From Rhodococcus oxybenzonivorans (lineage in GTDB: Bacteria; Actinomycetota; Actinomycetes; Mycobacteriales; Mycobacteriaceae): DNA of 64,000 nucleotides. A program made the translations under genes and the position numbers. The notes beneath the pieces are model-generated. The model was not told the DNA's origin, made no database searches, and saw nothing but the letters and a program-made list of their open reading frames with translations. This document shows, one piece after another, positions 10,983 to 21,084 of this stretch (within the stretch, counting starts at the first letter, position 1; each line of letters begins with the position of its first letter). The stretch lies in contig NZ_CP021354.1 of NCBI RefSeq assembly GCF_003130705.1, forward strand, positions 1,488,001 to 1,552,000. The letters are read 5' to 3'.

Positions 10983-12281
10983 TCGGTCGGGGTGTGGGGC
11001 CGGAGTCGGTGGTGGCGGTGGTGGTGGGGCGTTCGGTGGAGTTGGTGGTGGGGTGTGGGCGGTGGCGAAGGCGGGTGGGCGTTTTTGCCGGTGGATCCGG
11101 TGTTGCCGTTGGTGCGGGTGCGGGAGATGTTGGTGGATTCGGGTGTGGTGGTGGGTTGTCGGTGTCGGGTGTGTGGTGCCGGAGGGGTGGAGTGGTTGTG
11201 GCTCGATGATGTGGGTGTGGTGGAGGGGTGTCGGGGGTGTGGTGTCGGATGGGATCGGGTGCGGCCGTTGAGGGCGGGGTGTGCGGCGTATGTGATGTAT
11301 ACGTCGGGGTCGACGGGGCGGCCGAAGGGGGTGGTGGTGACGCATGAGGGTTTGGCGAATTTGGCTGTGGAGGAGCGGGTTCGGTTCGGGGTGTCGTCGG
11401 GTTCGCGGGTGTCGCAGGTGTCGTCGCCGAGTTTTGATGCGGTGGTGTACGAGTGGTTGATGGCGTTTTCGGTGGGGCGCGGTTGGTGGTGGCGCCGCCG
11501 GGGTGTTCGGGGTGTGGGTTGGTGGAGTTGTTGGACGGGGAGGGGGTGTCGCATTGTTTTGTGACGCCGTCGGTGTTGGCGACGTTGGGGTCGGGTGTGG
11601 GTTGGGGTCGGTGCGGGTGTTGGTGGTGGCGGGGAGGTGTGTGCGCCGGAGTTGGTGGCGCGGTGGGCGCCGGGTCGGGAGTTTTTCAATGCGTATGGGC
11701 CGACGGAGGTGACGGTGCAGGCGACGGTGGGTGGGCCGTTGGTGGCGGGGGTGTGGTGTCGGTGGGTGGTCCGGGGGTGGGGTGGAGGTGGTGGTGTTGG
11801 ACGGGTGGTTGCGTCCGGTGCCGGTGGGGGTGGGGGTGAGTTGTATGTGCGGGGTCGGGTGTGGCGCGGGGTATCGGGTCGGGCGGGTTTGACGGCGGTG
11901 TCGTTTGTGGCGAATCCGTTTTCGGGTGTGGGGTCGCGGGTGTATCGGACGGGGATGTGGTGCGGTGGGTTGAGGTGGGGTGTTGGAGTTTGTGGGCGGG
12001 TGATGGGCAGGTGAAGGTGCGGGGTCAGCGGGTGGAGTTGGGGAGGTGGAGGCGGTGTTGGTGCGGTGTCCGGGGGTGGCTCGGGCGGCGGCGGTGGTGC
12101 GGGAGGGGGGTCGGTTGGTGGGGTATGTGGTGCCGGAGGTGGGGGTGCGGGTGGATCCGGATGTGGTGGTGGAGTGGGTGGCGGGGGTGGTGCCGGGGTG
12201 GGTGGTGCCGTCGGTGGTGGTGGTTGTGGGGGAGTTGCCGGTGACGGTGAGTGGGAAGCTCGACCGCACAGCACTACCCGA
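10761..12281 (+). repeat. A-domain cassette, copy 1 (direct repeat of 15329-16861)
   Basis: Starts at tcgccggatgggttgttgg in the C-A linker and ends at gggaagctcgaccgcacag in the A10 motif. It matches copy 2 along its whole length; nearly all differences are one-base changes in G-run length. The restored translation has all A-domain core motifs: [61 protein letters not shown]. Codons overwhelmingly end in G, and C is rare, unlike flanking DNA whose codons end mostly in C. I count more than 20 single-G losses relative to an open frame. Pocket residues by eye are about D-A-Y-F-V-A-A-V-Q (hydrophobic or aromatic substrate, uncertain). Confidence 0.9.
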
Positions 12282-15200
12282 ACCGGAACTTGTGCACCGA
12301 CCCCAGCGGCCCGCGCGCACCGCAGCCGAAGAGACGTTGGCATCGGTCTTCGCGGAAGTACTCGGAATCGAACGGGTGGGGTACGACGACTCGTTCTTCG
12401 CGTTGGGCGGCGACAGCATCCTGTCGATCCGGCTGGTGTCGCGGGCCAAGGCCCGAGGACTGGTGTTCACCCCGCAACAGGTGTTCGAGCACCGAACGGT
12501 GGCTGCGCTGGCAGCACAATCGGACATCCCGGACCGCACGACGCCCGGCCCTCTCACCGAACTCGCCGGCGGCGGTATCGGCACCTTCCCGCCCACACCT
12601 GTGGTGCGGTACCTGCTGGAGCGCGGCGGCCACTTCGAGCGGTTCAGTCAGAGCCTGCTGCTCACGCTCCCCGCCGGGATCGACGAACAAGGACTTGTCG
12701 CTGTCGTCGCCGCTGTGATCGCACGGCACGACATGCTGCGGTCCCGGCTCTGCCGGGATGCGAGCGGACAGTGGCAGATGGAGACCCGCCCGGATACCGA
12801 CGTGGATGCCGCGTCACTGATCCGTCGCGTCAGGTTCGACCCCACCATCGCGGTCGACCCGCCGGCGACACTCGTCGCGGCCGAGCACCAGGCGGCCGTC
12901 GAGAGACTGCGTCCCTCCGATGGTGTCGTCGTCCAGTTCGTGTGGCTCGATCCGGGAACGTCGAGCGTCCCCGCAACCTCGGGCCGATTGATCGTCGTGG
13001 CTCACCACCTTGCCGTCGACGGAGTGTCGTGGCGGATTCTGTTGCCCGACTTCGCGACCGCCTGGTCTCAGATCTCCGCCGGACACGCGGCGGAGCTGCC
13101 GGCGCCGGGAACGTCCATGCGCCGGTGGGCGCATGCACTGGCGGAGGATGCACAGCGCGGCGAGCGGGTCGCCGAGCTGGCGTGGTGGCGGAGCGTCGTG
13201 GACGGGCCGGACCCCCCGATCACCGACCGCCCTCTGGATCCCGCGGTGGACGTGGCGACGGCAATTCGTGACGTCGGCGTCGAGATGTCGACCGAAGACA
13301 CCTCCGTACTGCTGACAACCCTCCCGAGGCTTTACCACGGGGGTGCCCACGACGTGCTCGTCACCGCCCTGGCAGTGGCATCGTCCAGATGGCGACGCGA
13401 TCGGGGAATCTCGGTGTCGTCCACGCTGATCCGCATGGAGGGGCACGGACGCGAGCAGTATGTGGTGCCGGGCGCCGACCTGTCCCGCACCGTCGGCTGG
13501 TTCACCACAATCTTTCCCGTCCGCCTCGACCTCGCCGGCGTCGACCTCGACGACGCGCTCGCCGGCGGCCCCGCGATGGGCCGGGCGATCAAGGTGGTGA
13601 AGGAGCAGCTGCGCGCTGTACCCGACATGGGCATCGGCTACGGCCTCCTCCGCTACCTGAACCCCGACACTGCCGACACGCTGCCGAAGACCGAACCGGG
13701 GCACATCAGTTACAACTATCTCGGCCAGGTCCCCGACGCACCCGCCGGCAGCGCGGTGGCATGGGCACCCGCCGACGGATTCGGCGACCTGCAGTACGTT
13801 CCGGATCCCGACATGCCTGCTTCGGCCGCGCTCGAGGTCAACTCCATCGTGGTCGGCGGAAAACTCCGGGTGAGCGTGGGCTACCCGGACACCCTGGTGG
13901 CCCGCGACGATGCCGAGCGGTTCGCGATTCGGCTACGGGAGGCGTTGTCCGCATTGACAACTCACTCTCACGACTCTGAGGCCGGGGGGCTCACCCCTTC
14001 CGATGTTCCGCTCGTCACCGTGACTCAGAGCGACCTCGACGCGTGGGAGGAGCGCTTCGGGCCGCTCACCGATGTGTGGCCACTCGCACCTCTGCAGGCC
14101 GGGTTGCTGTTTCACGCCCTCATGGCGAAACCCGCGATCGACGCCTACACGGTCCAGGTGTCGCTGCATTTGAAGGGCGTCGTCGATCCGGCGCGGATGC
14201 GCCGCGCGGCTCAGGCACTGCTGGATCGGCATGCGAACCTGCGGGTGGCGTTCGTGCCGTCCGCCGACGGCACGTTCGTCCAGGTGGTGCCGGCGACCGT
14301 AGGCGTGCCGTTCCGCCAGGTTGACCTGACGGGTATTCCCGAGGAGGCGCGCGGCGCCGAACTAGAGCGGATTCTGGCCGCCGATCGCTCTGCGGCATTC
14401 GACACCTCCCACGCACCGCTGATGCGATTCCTTCTGCTGTCCATCGGACACGACGAATTCCGTCTGGTGTGGACCAACCACCACACCCTCCTCGACGGGT
14501 GGTCGATGCCACTCGCGATCCGGGATCTCCTCGCTCTGTATGTAGCAGATGGGGTGGGGATGCTGCCGAGTCCCCGGCCCTACCGCGACTTTCTGATCTG
14601 GCTGCACCACCGAGATCCGGAGGAGTCGCGGGGGGTGTGGGCGAACGCGCTCGCCGGTATCGAGGGGCCGACGCTGCTGCTGCCGGATGCGTGGGGTAAA
14701 CAGTCGTCGGTCCCACCCACCCAGGTACAGTTTTCGCTCTCCGAAAGCCTTACCGCGGAACTCGCGACTCTGGCACGCGAGCGCAACGTCACTGTGAATA
14801 CGGTGACCCAGGTGGCGTGGGCACTCCTGTTGAACGGGGCGACGTCCTCGTCCGATGTCACGTTCGGCGGCACGGTGTCCGGGCGATCACCGCAACTCGC
14901 CGGCGCAGAGTCAATGATCGGATTGCTCGTCAACACCGTCCCCGTCCGTATCACGCTCGATCCGCGGGAAACGGTGGGCGAGTTGCTCGAACGAACGCAG
15001 TCGGAGCAGGCGGCGTTGTTCGACCACCACCACCTGGGTCTCGCCGACATTGCGCGCGCGGCCGGCCCACAGCTCGGATTCGACACGGCAACCGTCTTCG
15101 AGTCGTACCCGATCGATCGAGGTGGGCTGACCGAGGACACCGACCTGGCCGGAATCCGGGTGGTGGACGTCAGCGGTGTCGATGCCACGCATTACCCACT

Positions 15201-15840
15201 CAGCGTGGCCTTCTCGATGGACACGCAGCTGCGTATGACCTTTCACTACCTACCGGACCTGATCGAGGCGGCCACGGTCGAGACGATCGCGGCACGGGTC
15301 ACCCGGATATTCGAGGTGATGGCCACGTCGCCGGATGGGTTGTTGGCGGGGGTGGAGGTGTTGGGACCGGAGGAGCGTGGGGTGTTGGTTCCGGTGCGGG
15401 GTGGGCGGGGTGTGGGTGTTCGGGTGTTGCCGGAGATTTTGGCTGGTGGGTGGGGTGGATCGGGGGCGGTGGCGGTGTCGTGTGGTGGGGTGGAGGTGTC
15501 GTATGGGGAGTTGGATGAGTTGTCGTCGCGGTGGGCGCGGGTGTTGATCGGTCGGGGTGTGGGCCGGAGTCGGTGGTGGCGGTGGTGGTGGGCGTTCGGT
15601 GGAGTTGGTGGTGGGGTGTGGGCGGTGGCGAAGGCGGGTGGGGCGTTTTTGCCGGTGGATCCGGTGTTGCCGTTGGTGCGGGTGCGGGAGATGTTGGTGG
15701 ATTCGGGTGTGGTGGTGGGGTTGTCGGTGTCGGGGTGTGTGGTGCCGGAGGGGGTGGAGTGGTTGTGGCTCGATGATGTGGGTGTGGTGGAGGGGGTGTC
15801 GGGGGTGTGGTGTCGGATGGGGATCGGGTGCGGCCGTTGA
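12046..15840 (+). CDS. Terminal NRPS, second frame fragment (A1 end-T-E-C-A2 start)
   Basis: This 1,264-codon frame begins inside cassette copy 1, so its nominal GTG start is not biological. It encodes the lid part of A1 ([11 protein letters not shown]), a carrier domain with GGDSI (the Asp variant typical before epimerases), an epimerization domain (HHLAVDGVSW at about 13003; RTVGWFTTIFPV; YNYLGQ) and a condensation domain (WPLAPLQAGLLFHALM; NHHTLLDGWS at about 14475). The final part is the start of A2, cassette copy 2, leaving frame at a spurious stop at 15840. The E domain implies that the residue loaded by A1 is delivered in the D form to the next C domain, expected to be of the DCL type. 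Confidence 0.85.
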   Translation: MEAVLVRCPGVARAAAVVREGGRLVGYVVPEVGVRVDPDVVVEWVAGVVPGWVVPSVVVVVGELPVTVSGKLDRTALPEPELVHRPQRPARTAAEETLASVFAEVLGIERVGYDDSFFALGGDSILSIRLVSRAKARGLVFTPQQVFEHRTVAALAAQSDIPDRTTPGPLTELAGGGIGTFPPTPVVRYLLERGGHFERFSQSLLLTLPAGIDEQGLVAVVAAVIARHDMLRSRLCRDASGQWQMETRPDTDVDAASLIRRVRFDPTIAVDPPATLVAAEHQAAVERLRPSDGVVVQFVWLDPGTSSVPATSGRLIVVAHHLAVDGVSWRILLPDFATAWSQISAGHAAELPAPGTSMRRWAHALAEDAQRGERVAELAWWRSVVDGPDPPITDRPLDPAVDVATAIRDVGVEMSTEDTSVLLTTLPRLYHGGAHDVLVTALAVASSRWRRDRGISVSSTLIRMEGHGREQYVVPGADLSRTVGWFTTIFPVRLDLAGVDLDDALAGGPAMGRAIKVVKEQLRAVPDMGIGYGLLRYLNPDTADTLPKTEPGHISYNYLGQVPDAPAGSAVAWAPADGFGDLQYVPDPDMPASAALEVNSIVVGGKLRVSVGYPDTLVARDDAERFAIRLREALSALTTHSHDSEAGGLTPSDVPLVTVTQSDLDAWEERFGPLTDVWPLAPLQAGLLFHALMAKPAIDAYTVQVSLHLKGVVDPARMRRAAQALLDRHANLRVAFVPSADGTFVQVVPATVGVPFRQVDLTGIPEEARGAELERILAADRSAAFDTSHAPLMRFLLLSIGHDEFRLVWTNHHTLLDGWSMPLAIRDLLALYVADGVGMLPSPRPYRDFLIWLHHRDPEESRGVWANALAGIEGPTLLLPDAWGKQSSVPPTQVQFSLSESLTAELATLARERNVTVNTVTQVAWALLLNGATSSSDVTFGGTVSGRSPQLAGAESMIGLLVNTVPVRITLDPRETVGELLERTQSEQAALFDHHHLGLADIARAAGPQLGFDTATVFESYPIDRGGLTEDTDLAGIRVVDVSGVDATHYPLSVAFSMDTQLRMTFHYLPDLIEAATVETIAARVTRIFEVMATSPDGLLAGVEVLGPEERGVLVPVRGGRGVGVRVLPEILAGGWGGSGAVAVSCGGVEVSYGELDELSSRWARVLIGRGVGRSRWWRWWWAFGGVGGGVWAVAKAGGAFLPVDPVLPLVRVREMLVDSGVVVGLSVSGCVVPEGVEWLWLDDVGVVEGVSGVWCRMGIGCGR

Positions 15841-16861
15841 GGGCGGGGTGTGCGGCGTATGTGATGTATACGTCGGGGTCGACGGGGCGGCCGAAGGGGG
15901 TGGTGGTGACGCATGAGGGTTTGGCGAATTTGGCTGTGGAGGAGCGGGTTCGGTTCGGGGTGTCGTCGGGTTCGCGGGTGTCGCAGGTGTCGTCGCCGAG
16001 TTTTGATGCGGTGGTGTACGAGTGGTTGATGGCGTTTTCGGTGGGGGCGCGGTTGGTGGTGGCGCCGCCGGGGGTGTTCGGGGTGTGGGTTGGTGGAGTT
16101 GTTGGACGGGAGGGGGTGTCGCATTGTTTTGTGACGCCGTCGGTGTTGGCGACGTTGGGGTCGGGTGTGGGGTTGGGGTCGGTGCGGGTGTTGGTGGTGG
16201 CGGGGGAGGTGTGTGCGCCGGAGTTGGTGGCGCGGTGGGCGCCGGGTCGGGAGTTTTTCAATGCGTATGGGCCGACGGAGGTGACGGTGCAGGCGACGGT
16301 GGGTGGGCCGTTGGTGGCGGGGGTGTGGTGTCGGTGGGTGGTCCGGGGTGGGGGTGGAGGTGGTGGTGTTGGACGGGTGGTTGCGTCCGGTGCCGGTGGG
16401 GTGGTGGGTGAGTTGTATGTGGCGGGGTCGGGTGTGGCGCGGGGTATCGGGGTCGGGCGGGTTTGACGGCGGTGTCGTTTGTGGCGAATCCGTTTTCGGG
16501 TGTGGGGTCGCGGGTGTATCGGACGGGGATGTGGTGCGGTGGGTTGAGGTGGGGGTGTTGGAGTTTGTGGGCGGGGTGATGGGCAGGTGAAGGTGCGGGG
16601 TCAGCGGGTGGAGTTGGGGGAGGTGGAGGCGGTGTTGGTGCGGTGTCCGGGGGTGGCTCGGGCGGCGGCGGTGGTGCGGGAGGGGGGTCGGTTGGTGGGG
16701 TATGTGGTGCCGGAGGTGGGGGTGCGGGTGGATCCGGATGTAGTGGTGGAGTGGGTGGCGGGGGTGGTGCCGGGGTGGGTGGTGCCGTCGGTGGTGGTGG
16801 TTGTGGGGGAGTTGCCGGTGACGGTGAGTGGGAAGCTCGACCGCACAGCACTACCCGAACC
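15329..16861 (+). repeat. A-domain cassette, copy 2 (direct repeat of 10761-12281)
   Basis: Same boundaries as copy 1: it begins where the C domain ends (tcgccggatgggttg) and ends in the A10 motif (gggaagctcgaccgcacag), after which the two carrier domains diverge at once. I count about 15 single-G losses; about half are shared with copy 1, the rest are unique. Because losses come in threes in places, much of the core stays readable in the frame 15807-16466 (YTSGSTGRPKG through NAYGPTE). The identical pocket residues mean both modules should load the same amino acid if functional. This is a duplication or conversion of the A domain alone, not of a whole module. Confidence 0.9.
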
Positions 16862-19800
16862 CGGCGCCGGGACGCGTCGTTTCCGGGCTCCCGCCACCCC
16901 CCTCGAAGCCGTCGTGGCCGGTGTGTTCGGCGACGTCCTCGGAATCGAACAGGTCGGCGCCGACGACGACTTCTTCCGCTTGGGCGGCGACTCACTGTCC
17001 GCCACCCGCGTGGTTGCCCGGGTCGACGCGGCACTCGACGTCGATGTCGGACTGCACGCCCTCTTCGAGGCGCCGACCGTCACAGCGTTTGCGGCCCGTG
17101 CCGCGAAAGCCACCGTGCGTATCGACCGGCCGGTGTTGCACGCCGGGCCGCGCCCGGAACGAATCCCGTTGTCGCTGGCGCAGACTCGCATGTGGTTCCT
17201 CAACCAGTTCGACACCTCCTCGCCCGCCTACAACATCGCGATGGCGTTCCGGCTCACCGGCGCACTCGATGCCGACGCGTTGCGCGCTGCGGTGGCCGAT
17301 GTGGTGGCGCGGCACGAATCGCTCCGGACCCGCTTTCCGATGCGCGACGGTGCGCCGGTGCAGGTGATCCTCCCGGACGCGGCACCGGACCTGCCAGAGG
17401 TGAGGGTGACCAGCGAAATGGAGTTGCGCGAGCGGCTCTCGGCGTCGGTGTCGGAAGGCTTCGAGGTCACGAAGCAGGTGCCGGTACGAGCCGCGTTGTT
17501 CGAGACCTCCGATGCCGAGCGAGTGCTCCTGGTGGTGGTGCACCACATCGTCGCGGACGGAGCATCGATGGTCCCGCTCGCCCGGGACGTGCTGGTGGCC
17601 TACACGGCCCGCACCCACGGGGGCGCCCCGGAATGGGAACCCCTGGCTGTGCAGTACGCCGACTTCGCGCTCTGGCAGCGGCAACTCCTCGGTTCGGACC
17701 AGGATCCGCAGTCGCTGGTTTCGGCGCAGCTGGACTACTGGCGGAACGCGCTGGCCGGTCTTCCTGCCGCACTGGATCTACCGGCGGACCGTCCGCGTCC
17801 GATGCAACGGTCACCGGGTGGGAGCCGAGTGGGATTCGAAATCGACGCCGATCTGCATCGTCGGCTGACGGCGCTGGCGTCGGCGCACCAGTCGACGCTG
17901 TTCATGGTCGCGCATGCCGCCCTGGTCACTTTCCTGGCCCGGATGTCCGGTTCCGAGGACATCGCCATCGGAACCCCCGTCGCCGGACGGGGTGAGGCCG
18001 CACTCGACGACATGGTCGGAATGTTCGTCAATACCGTGGTGCTACGCACCGTCATCCGGTCCGCGAGCACATTCGCCGAACTGCTCGAGCAGGTGCGCGT
18101 CGTCGACCTCGGGGCATACGCCCACGCCGAGGTGCCGTTCGAGAAGGTCGTCGAAGCGCTCGACCCACCTCGCTCGACGGCGCATTCACCGCTGTTCCAG
18201 GTACTACTCGAATTCCAGAATGTGAAGCAATCCGACCTGTCGCTGCCGGGCGTCGAGGTGACCGGGATCGACCTCGGTGCGACGATCGCACGATTCGACT
18301 TGCAGCTCACCGTGTCCGAAGAGTACGACGACGAGGGGTCACCGTCGGGTATCAGGGCCGCATTCAGTTACGCCACCGACCTTTTCGATGCCGACACCGT
18401 GGCCGAGCTGGCCGACCGTTTCGTTCGCATGCTCGACGCCGTGGTGGACGACCCCTCGGTGCGGCTGGGGAACCTCGACATACTGGACGCCTTCGAACGG
18501 GACGAACTCGCGCCGGTCCGGGGTGCGCCCGCGGTTCCGGAACGGACGCTGTCGGACGTGCTCGTCGCCGGCGCCGCCGTGGATCCGGAGGCAATCGCAC
18601 TGTCGAGCAATGGCATCGACGTTTCGTACCGGTTGCTCGACGAACGGTCCAACCGGTTGGCCAGAGCGCTCGTCGACCGGGGCGCCGGTCCCGACTCCTT
18701 CGTCGCCGTCGGGGTGCCGCGGTCGATCGAATCGGTGCTGTCGGTGTGGGCGGTCGCGAAGTCGGGTGCGGCGTACGTGCCGATCGATCCCGCGCTCCCG
18801 GCCGCCCGCATCACGGCGATGCTCGAGGATTCCGGTGCAATCCTCGGACTGACCGTATCGGCGCACCGCGAGCATCTGCCCGGCGCGGTGCAGTGGCTGC
18901 TGGTCGACGACCCGGAGGTCGACAGCGCGTACCCCGGGGACCGGGTCACCGACGACGACCGCGTGCGACCGCTGCATACCGAGCACGCCGCCTTCCTGCT
19001 CTACACCTCCGGCTCGACCGGCACACCGAAGGGTGTCGTCGTCTCGCACAGCGGTCTGGCAAACCTGGTAGTCGAGGAGCGAGAACGCTTCGCAGCGACG
19101 CACGGGGCACGGGTGTCACACCTGGCGTCCCCGAGTTTCGACGCGTCCGTCTTCGAGCTGCTGATGGCGTTCACGGTCGGGGCGACGCTGGTCATCGTGC
19201 CCCCGACCGTGCTCGGTGGCCGTGAGCTGGCCGAACTCCTCGAGGCCGAACAGGTCACACACGCGTTCTTCACCCCCACCATCCTGGAAACGGTGAGCCC
19301 CCAAGAGCTCCCGTCCGTGCGAGTTCTGGCGGTGGCAGGTGAACGGTTCGCCCCCGAGCTTGCGAACCGCTGGACACCGGGCCGGTTTGTCTTCAACGGA
19401 TACGGTCCCACTGAGGCGACGATTCAGACCACCGCCAGCGAGGCGCTGTCGCCGGACGAGCCGGTCACCGTCGGGGGTCCCGGCCGCGGCGTCGAGGTAG
19501 TAGTCCTCGATCCGTGGTTGCAGCCGGTCCCGGTGGGTGTGGTGGGCGAATTGTATGCGGCGGGACCGGGACTGGCCCGCGGATACCATCGGCGCCCAGG
19601 TATGACAGCAGCGTCGTTCGTGGCGCACCCCTTCGGAGGTCCGGGCTCCCGCATGTACCGCACCGGTGACCTCGTGCGTTGGACCGAGATGGGCCGACTG
19701 GAATACATAGGCCGCAACGACTTCCAGGTGAAGATTCGAGGACAGCGGGTGGAGCTCGGCGAGATCGAGTCGGTCCTGGCCCGCTGCGACGGGGTGGGTC

Positions 19801-21074
19801 GGGCGGCGGTGACCACACACGCCGGTGCGATCGATCGACTGGTGGGTTACGTTGTCCCGGAGGGTAATGCGAGCATCGATCCGGCGGAAGTGCTGCGCTA
19901 CGCCGCCTCTCATCTCGCACCGTACATGGTGCCCGCTCAGTTGGTGGTGCTCGACGAGCTGCCGGTCGGGCGCACAGGCAAACTGGACCGGCGGGCACTT
20001 CCCGCGCCGATGGTTTCGCCCAGGCCGTTCAAGGCACCCGCCACTCCGCTCGAGCACGCGGTCGCGGAGGTGTTCGCCGACGTACTCGGGGTAGAACGCG
20101 TCGGAGTCGACGACGACTTCTTCGCACTGGGTGGGAACTCCCTGGTCGCGACCAGGGTGGCGTCCGCGCTGCGGGACCGGCTCGGCACGGACGTCGCACT
20201 GCAGTGGATCTTCCGCAACCCCACTCCCGAAGGGCTGGCGCGCCGCATCGTCGACCCGTCCACACCCGGCGCCGCGGTGACCGACGACGTGTTGAGTGTC
20301 GTGGTCCCGCTCCGGTCCAGGGGAACACGTCCCGCGGTGTTCTGCGTGCACCCCGCGGGCGGACTCGCCCTCGGATACGCCGGACTGATCCAGCACCTCG
20401 CGCCGGACAGGCCGGTGTACGGGCTGCAGCTGCCCATCGTGAGTGGAGGCGCGACGTTCGAGTCGATGGAAGAACTGGCACACCGCTACGTCGTCGAGAT
20501 GCGGGCGGTGCAGCCCCGAGGCCCGTACCACCTGCTGGGATGGTCACTCGGTGGCGTGATCGCACACGCGATCGCCGTCGAATTGCGGGAGTCCGGGGCG
20601 GACGTCGGCACGCTGGCGATGATGGACAGCTACCTCGCAGAGGAGGGCGACTTCGGTGACCTCGAGGTCGACGCCGAGCAATGGCTGCACGGACTGGGCG
20701 TCGACTTCGAGGGCAGCGGTGACGACGACAAGTCGTACCGAGAGCAGTTGGTCGAGATGCTCGGCCGATCGTTCGGCCGCGACCCGGCGTTCGCGTCGAC
20801 CCTCCTGGGCCGCATCAGCGCGGGCCTCGAGAACTCGAAGCGGATCTCGGCCGAACATCGGCCCCGCGTGTTCGACGGCGACTTGCTGTTCTTCACCGCC
20901 GCGCAGAGCACCGACGACGAGGGTGAACGACCCTCGCCGAGCGTGTGGCAGCCCGTAGTGACCGGCGTGATCACCGCGAACGAGGTGGAGTGCGATCACG
21001 TGCGGATGACCACACCGGAGGCTTTCGCGGTGATCGGGCCGATCCTGGAACGCGAACTGGGGCGTACGCGGTGA
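16587..21074 (+). CDS. Terminal NRPS, third frame fragment (A2 end-T-C-A3-T-TE)
   Basis: A 1,495-codon frame whose nominal start lies within cassette copy 2. It encodes the A2 lid ([11 protein letters not shown]), a carrier domain ([14 protein letters not shown]), a C domain ([10 protein letters not shown], about residues 190-640), a complete third A domain ([46 protein letters not shown]; pocket by eye about D-A-F-F-A-A-G-I-Q), a carrier domain ([11 protein letters not shown]) and a C-terminal type I thioesterase. The thioesterase has VFCVHPAGG at its start, nucleophile GWSLGG at about 20538 and likely catalytic His in CDHVRM. It would release the finished chain by hydrolysis or cyclization. 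The gene ends 10 bp from the converging esterase gene, with no hairpin between. Confidence 0.88.
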   Translation: MKVRGQRVELGEVEAVLVRCPGVARAAAVVREGGRLVGYVVPEVGVRVDPDVVVEWVAGVVPGWVVPSVVVVVGELPVTVSGKLDRTALPEPGAGTRRFRAPATPLEAVVAGVFGDVLGIEQVGADDDFFRLGGDSLSATRVVARVDAALDVDVGLHALFEAPTVTAFAARAAKATVRIDRPVLHAGPRPERIPLSLAQTRMWFLNQFDTSSPAYNIAMAFRLTGALDADALRAAVADVVARHESLRTRFPMRDGAPVQVILPDAAPDLPEVRVTSEMELRERLSASVSEGFEVTKQVPVRAALFETSDAERVLLVVVHHIVADGASMVPLARDVLVAYTARTHGGAPEWEPLAVQYADFALWQRQLLGSDQDPQSLVSAQLDYWRNALAGLPAALDLPADRPRPMQRSPGGSRVGFEIDADLHRRLTALASAHQSTLFMVAHAALVTFLARMSGSEDIAIGTPVAGRGEAALDDMVGMFVNTVVLRTVIRSASTFAELLEQVRVVDLGAYAHAEVPFEKVVEALDPPRSTAHSPLFQVLLEFQNVKQSDLSLPGVEVTGIDLGATIARFDLQLTVSEEYDDEGSPSGIRAAFSYATDLFDADTVAELADRFVRMLDAVVDDPSVRLGNLDILDAFERDELAPVRGAPAVPERTLSDVLVAGAAVDPEAIALSSNGIDVSYRLLDERSNRLARALVDRGAGPDSFVAVGVPRSIESVLSVWAVAKSGAAYVPIDPALPAARITAMLEDSGAILGLTVSAHREHLPGAVQWLLVDDPEVDSAYPGDRVTDDDRVRPLHTEHAAFLLYTSGSTGTPKGVVVSHSGLANLVVEERERFAATHGARVSHLASPSFDASVFELLMAFTVGATLVIVPPTVLGGRELAELLEAEQVTHAFFTPTILETVSPQELPSVRVLAVAGERFAPELANRWTPGRFVFNGYGPTEATIQTTASEALSPDEPVTVGGPGRGVEVVVLDPWLQPVPVGVVGELYAAGPGLARGYHRRPGMTAASFVAHPFGGPGSRMYRTGDLVRWTEMGRLEYIGRNDFQVKIRGQRVELGEIESVLARCDGVGRAAVTTHAGAIDRLVGYVVPEGNASIDPAEVLRYAASHLAPYMVPAQLVVLDELPVGRTGKLDRRALPAPMVSPRPFKAPATPLEHAVAEVFADVLGVERVGVDDDFFALGGNSLVATRVASALRDRLGTDVALQWIFRNPTPEGLARRIVDPSTPGAAVTDDVLSVVVPLRSRGTRPAVFCVHPAGGLALGYAGLIQHLAPDRPVYGLQLPIVSGGATFESMEELAHRYVVEMRAVQPRGPYHLLGWSLGGVIAHAIAVELRESGADVGTLAMMDSYLAEEGDFGDLEVDAEQWLHGLGVDFEGSGDDDKSYREQLVEMLGRSFGRDPAFASTLLGRISAGLENSKRISAEHRPRVFDGDLLFFTAAQSTDDEGERPSPSVWQPVVTGVITANEVECDHVRMTTPEAFAVIGPILERELGRTR

Positions 21075-21084
21075 TGGTCGCCGC

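Larger units (their letters stand above)
9582..21074 (+). other. Reconstructed single terminal NRPS gene (C°-A-T-E-C-A-T-C-A-T-TE), frames interrupted in two A cassettes
   Basis: The three long frames (9582-10982, 12046-15840, 16587-21074) and shorter bridging frames (10992-11564, 11595-12014, 15807-16466) join into one collinear protein of about 3,840 residues if single Gs are restored in G runs. Approximate domain limits in nucleotides: C° 9625-10760, A1 10761-12290, T 12310-12540, E 12560-13960, C 14040-15320, A2 15329-16860, T 16890-17100, C 17150-18480, A3 18540-20010, T 20030-20250, TE 20310-21074. No domain is missing between the fragments, which supports one gene. Whether the breaks are real or sequencing errors cannot be settled from one sequence; the pattern favours homopolymer undercalling. 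Confidence 0.75.

Noticed and set aside
10341..12596. Very long antisense frames (up to 751 codons, Pro/Thr-rich) opposite the A cassettes
   Set aside because: The antisense of a G/T-only sequence has no T-containing stop codons, so frames stay open by composition. The translations are low-complexity and match no family.
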